DNA from: Teichococcus aestuarii
GTDB taxonomy: Bacteria; Pseudomonadota; Alphaproteobacteria; Acetobacterales; Acetobacteraceae
Assembly: GCF_003116135.1 (NCBI RefSeq)
Contig: NZ_PDOA01000004.1
Location: forward strand, 248,001 to 312,000
Length of the DNA: 64,000 nt
Direction: 5' to 3'
A program made the position numbers and the translations under genes. The notes under the pieces are model-generated. The model saw only the letters and a program-made list of their open reading frames with translations. It was not told where the DNA came from and ran no database searches. Within the stretch, counting starts at the first letter, position 1, and each line of letters opens with the position of its first letter. This document shows positions 1 through 9,641 of this stretch, one piece after another.

Positions 1-54
1 GGAGACCGCCTGCGTCGCGCCGAAGCGGCGGGAAATGTTCTGAAGCTCAAGCAT
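1..54 (-). CDS. ABC transporter ATP-binding protein, N-terminal fragment
   Basis: Only the first 18 codons lie in the window, from an ATG at 54 reading leftwards off the edge. The translation MLELQNISRRFGATQAVS has the usual opening of an ABC ATPase: a first beta strand (LELQNISRRFG) followed by an ...AVS segment just ahead of where the Walker A loop would come. Substrate and subfamily cannot be told from this much. The next gene on the same strand ends at 272, so the two are separated by about 217 bp in which I see no gene. The family call rests on a short stretch. Confidence 0.6.
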   Translation of the reverse strand, partial: MLELQNISRRFGATQAVS

Positions 55-271
55 CGGCCACCCTTTGCGTTGCGCCGCCTATAGGGGGCGCCCGTGACAG
101 GGCGATGAAGGGCCGATGACAAGCCGATGGCTCGGCGGGGAAAGTGGCGGCGGGCCGGGGCGGCCGGCCGGCGCGCTTTCCGTCCGCGCGGGTTCACGTA
201 CGATGCTCTGGCTCTTTGTTCCGGCGCGCATCTCCGCCCGGTCGGGCAAGGCAGCCCGCCCGGGATCTGCT

Positions 272-1177
272 CTAGCGCCCCACCAGCACCAGCACCACGC
301 CGAGCACCACGATGAGGGCGCCCGCCACCTCGCTGCGCTTCAGCGTCTCGCGCAGGTAGAAGCGGCTGAACAGCAGCGTGAACAGGATCTCCGTCTGGCC
401 CAGGGCGCGCACCATGGCCACGGGGGCAAGGGCGAAGCCGCTGAACCAGCAGGCCGAGCCGCAGGCCGAGAGGGCGCCCACCTGGGCGCTGGTGCGCCAG
501 GTGCGGAACACGGCGCGCATCTGCGCCGGCTCGCGCAGCGCCAGCCAGCCCCCCTGCATCACCGTTTGCAGGATGTTGGCGGCGACCAGCGTGACGAGGG
601 CGCGCAGGATCGGGTCCGGGTGCGGCAGCTCCAGGTTGGCGCTCTTGATGAAGATGGAGGTCAGCGCGAAGCAGGCGCCGGCGCCGAGCCCGTACAGCGC
701 CGCCGGCTGGGTGGTGGCGCGCAGCAGGGTGGCGGCGTCCATCGCCTTGCCGGCCAGCGAGAGGTAGAGCACCCCGCCCACCCCCACCGCGATGCCGAGC
801 CAGGCCAGCGGCGAGAGCTGCTCGCCCAGCAGCACCAGCGCCAGGATGGCTCCCTGCACCGCCTCGGTCTTGGCATAGGCGGTGCCGACGGCGAAGCCGC
901 GCGCGCCGAAGGAGAGGATCAGCAGGTTGGTGCCGAGGATCTGCAGCAGCCCGCCCAGCGCGGCAAAGGCCAGGAAGGGCAGGGTGGGGCCGGGCGGCAC
1001 ATGCCCCATCAGCAGGGCGTAGAGGGCCAGCAGCAGCACCCCCACCGGCACGCCGTAGAGATAGCGCACCACCCCCGCGCCATTGACCGAAAGCTGCCCG
1101 CGCAGCTTCTGCTGGAGCGCGGTGCGCCAGGTCTGCAGCAGGGCGGCGGTCAGCGTGATGGCGATCCAGAGGGGCAT
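272..1177 (-). CDS. EamA/DMT-family membrane transporter
   Basis: A 301-residue, almost wholly hydrophobic protein with about ten predicted membrane helices arranged as two halves, the layout of drug/metabolite transporters of the EamA type. It opens directly with a membrane segment (MPLWIAITLTAALLQTWRTA), and the second half repeats the pattern, ending in a Val/Leu-rich helix and a short VGR tail. These proteins sit in the inner membrane and usually export metabolites; the substrate cannot be read from sequence. A second, different EamA gene lies at 2744. It is read away from the SIMPL gene at 1354, with 176 bp between the two starts. Confidence 0.85.
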   Translation of the reverse strand: MPLWIAITLTAALLQTWRTALQQKLRGQLSVNGAGVVRYLYGVPVGVLLLALYALLMGHVPPGPTLPFLAFAALGGLLQILGTNLLILSFGARGFAVGTAYAKTEAVQGAILALVLLGEQLSPLAWLGIAVGVGGVLYLSLAGKAMDAATLLRATTQPAALYGLGAGACFALTSIFIKSANLELPHPDPILRALVTLVAANILQTVMQGGWLALREPAQMRAVFRTWRTSAQVGALSACGSACWFSGFALAPVAMVRALGQTEILFTLLFSRFYLRETLKRSEVAGALIVVLGVVLVLVGR

Positions 1178-1353
1178 GCGCGGGTTCCGGCGGCAGGGCT
1201 TCCCAGGTTAGACAGCCTCGGCGCGGCTGTAGAGCCACGGAGGGGTGCCGGATGCGGATGGCTGCCCCGCCCGCGCATCTGTGCGCGCCGCGGGCTTCCG
1301 CGCCGCGCCCCGCGCGCCGATATCCGCGGCGGACCGACGTGAAGGAGCTTCGC

Positions 1354-2094
1354 ATGACCCGATTCCCTGGCCTGCCGGCCACCGCCCTGGCCGCCGCGGC
1401 TCTGGCCATCGCCGGCCTCGGCGGCGCCGCGCCGTTGGCGGCCCAACCGGCGGAGAACCCGGCCAATGCCTCCTCCACCGCCACGCTGCCGGAGACGGTG
1501 CTGAGCCTCTCGGAGACGGCCGAGGTGCTGCGCGCGCCCGACGAGCTGCGCGCCAGCCTGCGCGCCGAGGCGCGCGGCGCCAATGCCGCCGCCGTCCAGG
1601 CGCAGGTGAACCGGGTGATGGAGCAGGCCCTCGCGGCCGCGCAGGGCGTCTCCGGCGTGCGCGCCAGCACGGGCGGCTACTGGACCAACCGTGTCGAGGA
1701 GGGCCGCAGCTGGACCGCCTCGCAGACGCTGAACCTGCGCGCCGCCGAGCCCGCGGCGCTGCTGGAGCTGGTCGGCCGGCTGCAGGGGCAGGGGCTGGCG
1801 ATGGGCGAGCTGAGCTGGCGGCTCTCGCGCGAGGCGGAGACGGCGGCGCGGCAGGAGGCGGGAAAGCTCGCCATCGAGGCGCTGCGGCAGCGGGCCGAGG
1901 CGGTGGCCGCGCAGCTTGGCCTGCGGGTGGCCGGCATCCGGCATCTGCGGCTCGACGCGCCGGAGGTGCCGATGCCGCGGATGATGGCGATGTCCACCGC
2001 GGCGCGCCGCGAATCGGCCCCGCCGCCGGTCACGGCGCCCGAGGAGGTGGCCGTCGCCTCCACCGCCGCGGCCGAGATCCTGCTGCGCCGCTGA
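1354..2094 (+). CDS. SIMPL-domain (DUF541) periplasmic protein
   Basis: 246 residues. An Ala/Leu-rich signal peptide covers about residues 1-32 and ends near APLAAQ, so the product should be periplasmic. The mature part opens with TLPETVLSLSETAEV, the first strand of the SIMPL/DUF541 fold (a BP26-like oligomeric protein), and continues with alternating strands and a long helix. I chose ATG 1354 because GAAGGAG lies just upstream and the signal peptide starts there; an in-frame ATG at 1252 would add a non-hydrophobic leader. The family's cellular role is poorly defined; some members are linked to stress tolerance. It converges on the next gene across a short GC hairpin. Confidence 0.8.
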   Translation: MTRFPGLPATALAAAALAIAGLGGAAPLAAQPAENPANASSTATLPETVLSLSETAEVLRAPDELRASLRAEARGANAAAVQAQVNRVMEQALAAAQGVSGVRASTGGYWTNRVEEGRSWTASQTLNLRAAEPAALLELVGRLQGQGLAMGELSWRLSREAETAARQEAGKLAIEALRQRAEAVAAQLGLRVAGIRHLRLDAPEVPMPRMMAMSTAARRESAPPPVTAPEEVAVASTAAAEILLRR

Positions 2095-2103
2095 GCGCGC
2101 GAG

Positions 2104-2132
2104 GGGGCCGGGGCGTTTCCTACCCCGGCCCC
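2104..2132. terminator. Bidirectional hairpin between convergent genes
   Basis: Perfect 10-bp inverted repeat, GGGGCCGGGG (2104-2113) and CCCCGGCCCC (2123-2132), with a 9-nt loop. It lies in the 46-bp gap between the stop codons of the SIMPL gene (+) and the ATC-hydrolase gene (-), where a shared terminator is expected. There is no good T-run on either side, so its efficiency is uncertain. Confidence 0.55.
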
Positions 2133-2140
2133 GCTTCATC

Positions 2141-2611
2141 TCATGCCTTGGCGGCCTCGTCCCAGCGGTAGCGGAAGTCGCAATGCGTGGCCCCGCCCAT
2201 GATGGTCTGGGTGCGGGTCATCTTCAGGCGGGGGTCGTAGCCCTGGCAGAAGGCGCCATCCCGGTTGCAGGAGAGGATGGCGCCCAGCTCCTGCAGGCCC
2301 ATCTCCTTGTAGCTCTCGGCGTAGCGGCAGCGGGTGACGTTGAAATCGAAATTCTCCGCATCCTGCCGCACCACCTCGACACGCAGCGCGTCCTCCCGCG
2401 TCCAGCGCGGCTGGATGCTGACGAAGTGCTCGAGCGAGGGCTCCGGCGCCTCGGCCGCCATGCCGGCGGCGGCCTGCTTGGCCAGCTTGACCACGGCGTT
2501 GCGCAGGATGCGGCGCGCCGCCTCCTCGCCCAGCTCGGCCGCCATCTCCTCGTAGATGCCCTTGGCGAAGGCGGCCTCGATGCGCCGCTGCTCCAGGATC
2601 GACATTGACAT
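2141..2611 (-). CDS. L-2-amino-thiazoline-4-carboxylic acid hydrolase family protein
   Basis: 156 residues with no signal peptide. The C-terminal half carries the block CNRDGAFCQGYDP followed by a THCDFRYRW strand, which I recognise as the ATC-hydrolase family (the enzyme opening the thiazoline ring in bacterial L-cysteine formation from ATC). Many family members have no proven ATC activity, so the function is by family only. Start: ATG 2611 (MSMS...), with a second ATG two codons later at 2605; a GGAG-containing stretch lies upstream. It is divergent from the EamA gene at 2744 with a 132-bp shared upstream region. No other cysteine-pathway gene is nearby. Confidence 0.75.
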   Translation of the reverse strand: MSMSILEQRRIEAAFAKGIYEEMAAELGEEAARRILRNAVVKLAKQAAAGMAAEAPEPSLEHFVSIQPRWTREDALRVEVVRQDAENFDFNVTRCRYAESYKEMGLQELGAILSCNRDGAFCQGYDPRLKMTRTQTIMGGATHCDFRYRWDEAAKA

Positions 2612-2743
2612 AAGGTTCTGCCCCGCTCCGTTTGTCCCGCCGGCCATTGTAGCGGCGGGAGGGGAGGGCGGCGGCGGGTGGGCGCGTTTTTTTCTTCCGC
2701 CCGGGCTGCCCGAAGCGCCGGACGGGTGGCATGATCGTCCGAC

Positions 2744-3625
2744 ATGTCCGCCACCTTCGCCGGGATCGCCCTGCAACTGGTCGCCATCGCCTTCTTCGTG
2801 GCGATGGACACGACCATCAAGCTGATGACGGCGGACTACGCCGTGTCGCAGCTGATCTTCGCGCGCTTCGCCTTCCATATCCTGTTCGTGGCCCTGCTGC
2901 TGCGCGTCTTCACCGGGCCGCTGCCCTGGCGGTCCCGCGCGCTCGGGCTGCAGGCGGCGCGCAGCCTCTGCCTGGCCTCGGCCAACTTCCTGTTCTCCCA
3001 TGCCCTGGCCCATGTGCCGCTGGCCGACGCGACGGCGGTGAACTTCGCCTCGCCGCTGTTCACCGTGGCGCTGGCCGCCATCTGGCTGAAGGAGACGGTG
3101 AGCCCGCGGCGCTGGCTGGGGGTGGCGGTGGGGCTGCTGGGGGTGGCGGTGGCGCTGCGCCCGCCCTTCCTCACCGGCGGGCCGATGCCGCACGGGGCGC
3201 TGCTGCTGCCGCTCGGCACCGCGCTGCTCTACGGCGTCTACCAGATCCTGACGCGCCGCCTGGCGGGGGTGGACGACCCGCGCACCACCATCCTGCACAC
3301 CGGCATCGCCGCGGCGCTGGTCTCCTCGGTGGCGCAGCCCTTCGTGTGGGAGTGGCCGCCGGGGGCGATCGGCTGGGTGGGGCTGATGGCGCTGGGCGCG
3401 CTCGGCGCGGTGGGCCACGGCTTCCTGGTGCTGGCCTTCGCCCGCGCCCCCGCCAGCCTGCTGGCGCCGATGAGCTACAGCCAGCTCGTCTGGGCCGTGC
3501 TGGCCTCGATGACGGTGTTCGGCGACATGCCGGACCGCTACACGCTGCTGGGCGCCGCCATCATCGCCGTGGGGGGTGTGCTGGTGGCTCTGCCGCAGCG
3601 GCAGGGCCGGACGGGCGGAACCTAG
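2744..3625 (+). CDS. EamA/DMT-family membrane transporter
   Basis: 293 residues with about ten hydrophobic helices in two EamA repeats: the first half opens with GIALQLVAIAFFVAMDTTIK and the second begins near GALLLPLGTALLYGVYQILT. The motif MSYSQLVWAVL, followed by a GAAIIAVGGVLVAL last helix, is typical of RhaT/EamA exporters. It is an inner-membrane protein of unknown substrate. Sequence and length differ clearly from the other EamA gene at 272-1177, so this is not a recent duplication. The 144 bp that follow, up to pmtA, hold no gene. Confidence 0.85.
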   Translation: MSATFAGIALQLVAIAFFVAMDTTIKLMTADYAVSQLIFARFAFHILFVALLLRVFTGPLPWRSRALGLQAARSLCLASANFLFSHALAHVPLADATAVNFASPLFTVALAAIWLKETVSPRRWLGVAVGLLGVAVALRPPFLTGGPMPHGALLLPLGTALLYGVYQILTRRLAGVDDPRTTILHTGIAAALVSSVAQPFVWEWPPGAIGWVGLMALGALGAVGHGFLVLAFARAPASLLAPMSYSQLVWAVLASMTVFGDMPDRYTLLGAAIIAVGGVLVALPQRQGRTGGT

Positions 3626-3769
3626 GCGGAGCCCAGGCGTTGCCCCTGCTGGATTCACCGAAGGGCGCCCCCGGACACCGCCGCCGGAGGGGTGCGACTC
3701 GGTCGAGCACTCTTGCGCTTGCGCGGCGGGCGGCAAGCGGGTAGCGGGATGCGGACGCGAGGACAGGGA

Positions 3770-4501
3770 ATGGCCACGACACTCGGAACATCGCGGGAAC
3801 AGGCGGTTGACAATGCGCTGCGGGACCACCCGCGCGCGGCGCTGGACGCCCACTCGGTACGGGAAGCCTATCGCCGTTGGGCGGGGGTTTATGACGCGGT
3901 GTTCGGGGGGGTCTCCTCCTATGGGCGCCGCCGCGCGGTGGCGGCGGTGAACCGCCTGCCCGGCACGCGGGTGCTGGAGGTGGGGGTCGGCACCGGCCTG
4001 GCCCTGCCGCGCTACCGCGCGGAGAAGCGCGTGGTCGGCATCGATCTCTCGCGCGAGATGCTGCTCAAGGCCGAGGAGCGGGTGCGCGACGAGCGCCTCG
4101 CCCATGTCGAGGGGCTGCTGGAGATGGACGCCGAGTCGATGGCGTTCCAGGACGGTGCCTTCGACATCGCGGTGGCGATGTTCACCGCCAGCGTGGTGCC
4201 CGACGCCAAGAAGCTGTTCGCCGAGATGAGCCGCGTGGTGAAGCCGGGCGGGCACCTGCTGTTCGTCAACCACTTCGCCGCCGAGGGCGGGCCGCGCTGG
4301 TGGGTCGAGCGCACCATGGCGCCGCTCTCCCGCGTGCTGGGCTGGCACCCCGACTTCGCCTTCAGCGACCTGTTCGATCGCGAGAAGGTGCAGGTGGAGG
4401 CGCTGGAGTCCTGTCCGCCGGCGGGGCTGTTCACCCTGGTGCATCTGCGCAACGCCGCCCCCGCCATGCTGGCGGCGCCGGACCGGGCCGTGGCGGCCTG
4501 A
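3770..4501 (+). CDS. pmtA: Phosphatidylethanolamine N-methyltransferase-type SAM methyltransferase
   Basis: 243 residues, soluble class I SAM methyltransferase. Residues 34-46 read YRRWAGVYDAVFG, and residues 68-76 are the SAM-binding motif VLEVGVGTG; VVGIDLSREML and the post-motif VVKPGGHLLFVNHF follow. The YxxWAxxYDxxFG signature with this spacing is typical of the Rhodobacter-type PmtA, which methylates phosphatidylethanolamine towards phosphatidylcholine at the inner face of the membrane. UbiE-like methyltransferases are the main alternative. I chose ATG 3770 (GGACAGGG upstream) over an upstream in-frame ATG at 3692. The ArsR gene follows 13 bp after the stop, so they probably form one transcript. 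Confidence 0.7.
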   Translation: MATTLGTSREQAVDNALRDHPRAALDAHSVREAYRRWAGVYDAVFGGVSSYGRRRAVAAVNRLPGTRVLEVGVGTGLALPRYRAEKRVVGIDLSREMLLKAEERVRDERLAHVEGLLEMDAESMAFQDGAFDIAVAMFTASVVPDAKKLFAEMSRVVKPGGHLLFVNHFAAEGGPRWWVERTMAPLSRVLGWHPDFAFSDLFDREKVQVEALESCPPAGLFTLVHLRNAAPAMLAAPDRAVAA

Positions 4502-4514
4502 GGGCCGCCGGGCG

Positions 4515-4841
4515 GTGTCGCTGCGCATCGCCGAGGATCAGGTCGTCGAACTGGCCGAGATGTTCCGGCTGATGAGCGACCCGACGCGGCTGCGCATCAT
4601 CCTGGCCTGCCTCGACGCGCCATCCCCGGTGGGGGAGATGGCCGAGCGGATCGGCATCTCCGGCAGTCTCGCCTCGCACCACCTGCGGCTGCTGCGGGCC
4701 GCCCGCCTGCTGCAGGCGGAGCGGCGGGGCCGGCAGGTGTTCTACGCCGTCACCGATGCGCATGTGCGTTCCATGCTGGGCGACATGGTGGATCACGTCA
4801 TCGAGGATGAGCCGGAGGCGGATTCGGCGCCGGCGGGCTGA
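4515..4841 (+). CDS. ArsR/SmtB-family winged-helix regulator with SmtB-type alpha5 zinc site
   Basis: 108 residues starting at GTG. The winged helix is clear: LMSDPTRLRIIL, then the recognition helix SGSLASHHLRLLRAA, and a wing RRGRQVFYAV. In the last helix the sequence DAHVRSMLGDMVDHVIED places D81, H83, H94 and E97 at the same spacing as the alpha5 zinc ligands of SmtB (Asp, His, His, Glu), and Cys32 sits in the alpha3 region. A zinc or similar metal sensor is therefore a reasonable inference. The gene follows pmtA by 13 bp and has no metal exporter beside it, so its target is open. A 12-bp direct repeat (4821-4832, 4840-4851) overlaps its 3' end. Confidence 0.85.
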   Translation: MSLRIAEDQVVELAEMFRLMSDPTRLRIILACLDAPSPVGEMAERIGISGSLASHHLRLLRAARLLQAERRGRQVFYAVTDAHVRSMLGDMVDHVIEDEPEADSAPAG

Positions 4842-5107
4842 TTCGGCGCCGCGTTGGCGGGCTGGAAAGGTCTGCGGGGCCATTGTGCGCGCGGGCCACA
4901 GATGCCCCGCTTGCGCATCGTTGCCCCGGCATCACTTGTGCGGTGCCGGTGGTGGCGATTATGGTCCGGCGAATGTTTCCCCTGGTGTCGGTTCGGGCGC
5001 GGGGGGAAAAGGGCCAGGTCGTGCGGTGCGGCTTTGGCTTGTCGGCGCGGTGCGCGCCGGCGCCCAGGTTTATCGGGCGAACGGATTACGAGCGGACGGG
5101 ATAGGGA

Positions 5108-6055
5108 ATGCGGCGGTCGATCGTTTCGCGCTTCGCGGGCTTGAGCGCCACCCTTGGGGTGGCGGCCATCTCCTTGCTGCAAGGGGCGCCGGCCCTGGCG
5201 CAGGGTTCGGGCGGCGCGGATTCCGGCATTGTGGGCGCCCCGGTGCCCTGGGGTATCGATCTGCAGCGGGCCGGCGGCCCGGTGAAGGAGTCGATCCACG
5301 ACTTCAACCAGCTGGTGCTGTGGATCATCGTCGCCATCACCGTCTTCGTCGGCGCGCTGCTGGCCTATGTGGTCTGGCGGTTCCGCGCCGAGGCGAATCC
5401 GGTGCCCTCGCGCACCAGCCACCACACCCTGCTGGAAGTGGCCTGGACGGTTCTGCCGGTGCTGATCCTGCTGGTCATCGCCGTTCCCTCCTTCCGCCTG
5501 ATCTATTATCAGGACCGGACGCAGGAAGCGGACCTGACGATCAACGTGACCGGCCGGCAGTGGTACTGGCACTACGCCTACCCTGATCAGGGCAATTTCG
5601 CCTTCGACAGCTACCCGGTGCAGGAAGCCGACCTGAAGCCCGGCCAGCTGCGCAACCTGGATGTGGATGAGCCGCTGGTGGTGCCGGTGGGCAAGAACAT
5701 CCGCATCCTGACCAACGGCCAGGATGTCATCCACAGCTTCTTCGTGCCGAGCCTGGGCGTGCAGAAATACACCATTCCGGGCCGCACCATGGAGACCTGG
5801 ATGCGGGCGGACCACACCGGCACCTATTATGGCCAGTGCAACCAGATCTGCGGCACCAACCACTGGTTCATGCCGATCGTGGTGAAGGCCGTGCCGCAGG
5901 CCGAGTTCGACGCCTGGGTGGCGGGGGCGCGGCAGCGCTTCGCGGCCGAGGGCGGCGAGCGCCCGGCGCAGCCGGTGGCCACCGCCGGCAAGGCGCCGGC
6001 GGCGCAGGCCGCGGCCGCGGATGACGGTGCGGTTCTGGCGGAGCTTCGCCGCTGA
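5108..6055 (+). CDS. ctaC: Cytochrome c oxidase subunit II
   Basis: 315 residues. It has a signal peptide (about 1-32, ending APALAQ), two membrane helices (about residues 70-95 and 112-135), then the periplasmic cupredoxin domain. CuA ligands are visible as H209 (VIHSFF), C244, C248, H252 and M255 in GQCNQICGTNHWFM, so the enzyme takes electrons from cytochrome c rather than quinol. The backbone ligand position that is usually Glu in CSELCG is Gln246 here. There is no C-terminal haem domain; the tail after about 280 is Ala/Pro-rich. It is first gene of the cta operon; 266 bp without a gene precede it and should contain the promoter, which I could not place with confidence. Confidence 0.95.
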   Translation: MRRSIVSRFAGLSATLGVAAISLLQGAPALAQGSGGADSGIVGAPVPWGIDLQRAGGPVKESIHDFNQLVLWIIVAITVFVGALLAYVVWRFRAEANPVPSRTSHHTLLEVAWTVLPVLILLVIAVPSFRLIYYQDRTQEADLTINVTGRQWYWHYAYPDQGNFAFDSYPVQEADLKPGQLRNLDVDEPLVVPVGKNIRILTNGQDVIHSFFVPSLGVQKYTIPGRTMETWMRADHTGTYYGQCNQICGTNHWFMPIVVKAVPQAEFDAWVAGARQRFAAEGGERPAQPVATAGKAPAAQAAAADDGAVLAELRR

Positions 6056-7711
<1,656 letters not shown>

Positions 7712-7726
7712 GGCAAATACCGGCTG

Positions 7727-8683
7727 ATGAGCGATAGCGCGATCAAGTCGGGGGGGGCTTCTGCCCCCCTTGGCACATCCACCGACATCGACCTGAGCGA
7801 GGTGCGCGACTGGATCGCGCTGCTCAAGCCACGGGTGATGTCGCTGGTGGTATTCACCGGCCTGGTCGGGCTGCTCGTCGCGCCGGGGCATCTGCACCCC
7901 GTGCTGGCGGCCACCGCCATCCTCTGCATCGCCGTGGCGGCAGGGGCGGCGGGGGCCATCAACATGTGGTACGACCGCGACATCGACGCGGTCATGCGCC
8001 GCACCGCCGGCCGGCCCATTCCCGCGGGGCGCATCCGCGCCAGCTCGGCCCTGGCCTTCGGCGTGCTGCTGAGCCTCGCCTCCGTCATGCTCATGGGGCT
8101 GGCCACCAACTGGGTGGCGGCCGCCGTGCTGGCGGGGTCCATCGGCTTCTACGTCTTCATCTACACCATGTGGCTGAAGCGCCGGACGCCGCAGAACATC
8201 GTCATCGGCGGCGCCGCCGGCGCCTTCCCGCCGATGATCGGCTGGGCCGCCGTCACCGGGCAGGTCTCGCTCGAGGCGATGGTGATGTTCGCCATCGTCT
8301 TCTTCTGGACGCCGCCGCATTTCTGGGCGCTCTCCCTCTTTGCGCATGGCGACTACCAGCGCGCCGGGGTGCCGATGCTGCCCGTGGTGGCCGGCCCCAA
8401 GGAGACCCGCCGGCAGATCTGGCTCTATTCCCTGCTGCTGGCGCCGCTGGCCCTGCTGCCGACCGTCATCGGCATGGCGGGCCTGGCCTATGGCGCGGCC
8501 GCGCTGGTGCTGGGCGGCTTCTTCCTCGAATCCATGTGGCGCGTGAAGCGCGACGCCCAGGACGCCGAGGGCCGCAGCCTGACCAACGATGCTCCGGCGC
8601 GGGCGGCTTTCCGGTTCTCCATCATCTATCTGTTCGTGCTGTTCGCGGCCCTCGCCGCGGACCGCCTGGTGTTCGGCGCATGA
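7727..8683 (+). CDS. ctaB: Protohaem IX farnesyltransferase (haem O synthase)
   Basis: 318 residues with nine or so membrane helices, UbiA family. The first Asp-rich motif is [15 protein letters not shown], followed by GRPIPAGRI; the second loop carries the [13 protein letters not shown] segment. The enzyme adds a farnesyl chain to protohaem to give haem O, the precursor of haem A for the oxidase encoded on both sides. The first 20 codons include a Gly/Ser/Ala/Pro stretch encoded by a run of seven Gs facing six Cs, forming a strong RNA hairpin (7752-7769). The stop overlaps the next gene (ATGA at 8680). Confidence 0.95.
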   Translation: MSDSAIKSGGASAPLGTSTDIDLSEVRDWIALLKPRVMSLVVFTGLVGLLVAPGHLHPVLAATAILCIAVAAGAAGAINMWYDRDIDAVMRRTAGRPIPAGRIRASSALAFGVLLSLASVMLMGLATNWVAAAVLAGSIGFYVFIYTMWLKRRTPQNIVIGGAAGAFPPMIGWAAVTGQVSLEAMVMFAIVFFWTPPHFWALSLFAHGDYQRAGVPMLPVVAGPKETRRQIWLYSLLLAPLALLPTVIGMAGLAYGAAALVLGGFFLESMWRVKRDAQDAEGRSLTNDAPARAAFRFSIIYLFVLFAALAADRLVFGA

Positions 8684-8838
8684 GCCCCGTCAAGGGCGCG
8701 CCGGGCGGCATGACGCCGGAGGAGAAGGCCGCCTTCCTCCGCCGGCGGCGCGGCCGCAACTACGCCGTCTTCTTCGCCCTGCTCGGGCTGGTCGGGCTGT
8801 TCTTCTTCATCGCCATGGCCCGGCTGACCCGGGGCTGA
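8680..8838 (+). CDS. Small single-helix cytochrome oxidase assembly protein (CtaF/CoxF type)
   Basis: 52 residues: an N-terminal [17 protein letters not shown] segment that is positively charged, then one membrane helix (about residues 28-46, [19 protein letters not shown]) and a short tail. Small proteins of this shape lie between ctaB and ctaG in many alphaproteobacteria, where they are annotated as CoxF or oxidase assembly proteins. Its ATG overlaps the ctaB stop (ATGA), so it is likely translationally coupled, and the ctaG start follows 23 bp after its stop. It is easily missed because of its size. Function is by position only. Confidence 0.8.
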   Translation: MSPVKGAPGGMTPEEKAAFLRRRRGRNYAVFFALLGLVGLFFFIAMARLTRG

Positions 8839-8861
8839 GCCCAGCGACAGGAAGCGCCACC

Positions 8862-9518
8862 GTGCCCGTCAACGACCCGGATCTCGCCCGCCGCAACCGC
8901 CGCGTCGCCTTCGTGGCGGGCGGCATCGTGGCGGGCATGCTCGGCCTCTCCTTCGCGGCCGTGCCGCTCTACACGCTGTTTTGCGCCGTCACCGGCTATG
9001 GCGGCACGCCCCAGATCAACGGGCCGGCGGCGCCGGGGGCCGAGGCGGGGGCGCGGACCATCACGGTGCGCTTCAACGCCAACACCAATCCCGGCCTGCC
9101 CTGGCGCTTCCAGCCGGGGCAGAACAGCATGCAGATGCAGCTCGGCGCCGATGCGATGGCCTTCTACACGGCCCGCAGCAACGCCGGCACGCCCACCACC
9201 GGCATCTCCACCTACAATGTGACGCCGGAGATCGCCGGGCCGTATTTCCACAAGGTGCACTGCTTCTGCTTCGACGAGCAGACGCTGCAGCCGGGCCAGG
9301 AGGTGGAGATGCCCATCTCCTTCTGGGTGGACCCCAAGATCGCGCAGGATCCGGCGACGCGGGACATCCGCACCATCACCCTGAGCTACACCTTCTTCCG
9401 TACCTTGGCCGATGCCGAGCGCGCCGGCGCCCTGGCCAAGGCCGGCCCCCATGTGGGCAAGAGCAGCGATGCCTCGCCCATCCGCGATCCTGATGGCCGC
9501 CCCACGGCAATGCCGTGA
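8862..9518 (+). CDS. ctaG: Cytochrome c oxidase assembly protein CtaG/Cox11
   Basis: 218 residues from a GTG start preceded by ACAGGAAG. One N-terminal membrane anchor (about residues 15-40) is followed by a periplasmic immunoglobulin-like domain. The copper-binding motif of the family, CFCF, is present in VHCFCFDEQ. Cox11 proteins deliver copper to the CuB site of subunit I. The C-terminus (KAGPHVGKSSDASP) is polar and probably flexible. It is the last gene before a 123-bp gap, after which ctaE continues the operon. Confidence 0.95.
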   Translation: MPVNDPDLARRNRRVAFVAGGIVAGMLGLSFAAVPLYTLFCAVTGYGGTPQINGPAAPGAEAGARTITVRFNANTNPGLPWRFQPGQNSMQMQLGADAMAFYTARSNAGTPTTGISTYNVTPEIAGPYFHKVHCFCFDEQTLQPGQEVEMPISFWVDPKIAQDPATRDIRTITLSYTFFRTLADAERAGALAKAGPHVGKSSDASPIRDPDGRPTAMP

Positions 9519-9641
9519 GAGGCTTGATCCAAACCCCGTTTTGGGGATTGATGCTCCGCGTATGACGGGGTGACCCGGGGCCGGCCCCTGCCTGCCCCAA
9601 CCCCAGTGTTCGAGTCCCCTGAGTCGAGACCAGGAAGCCCC

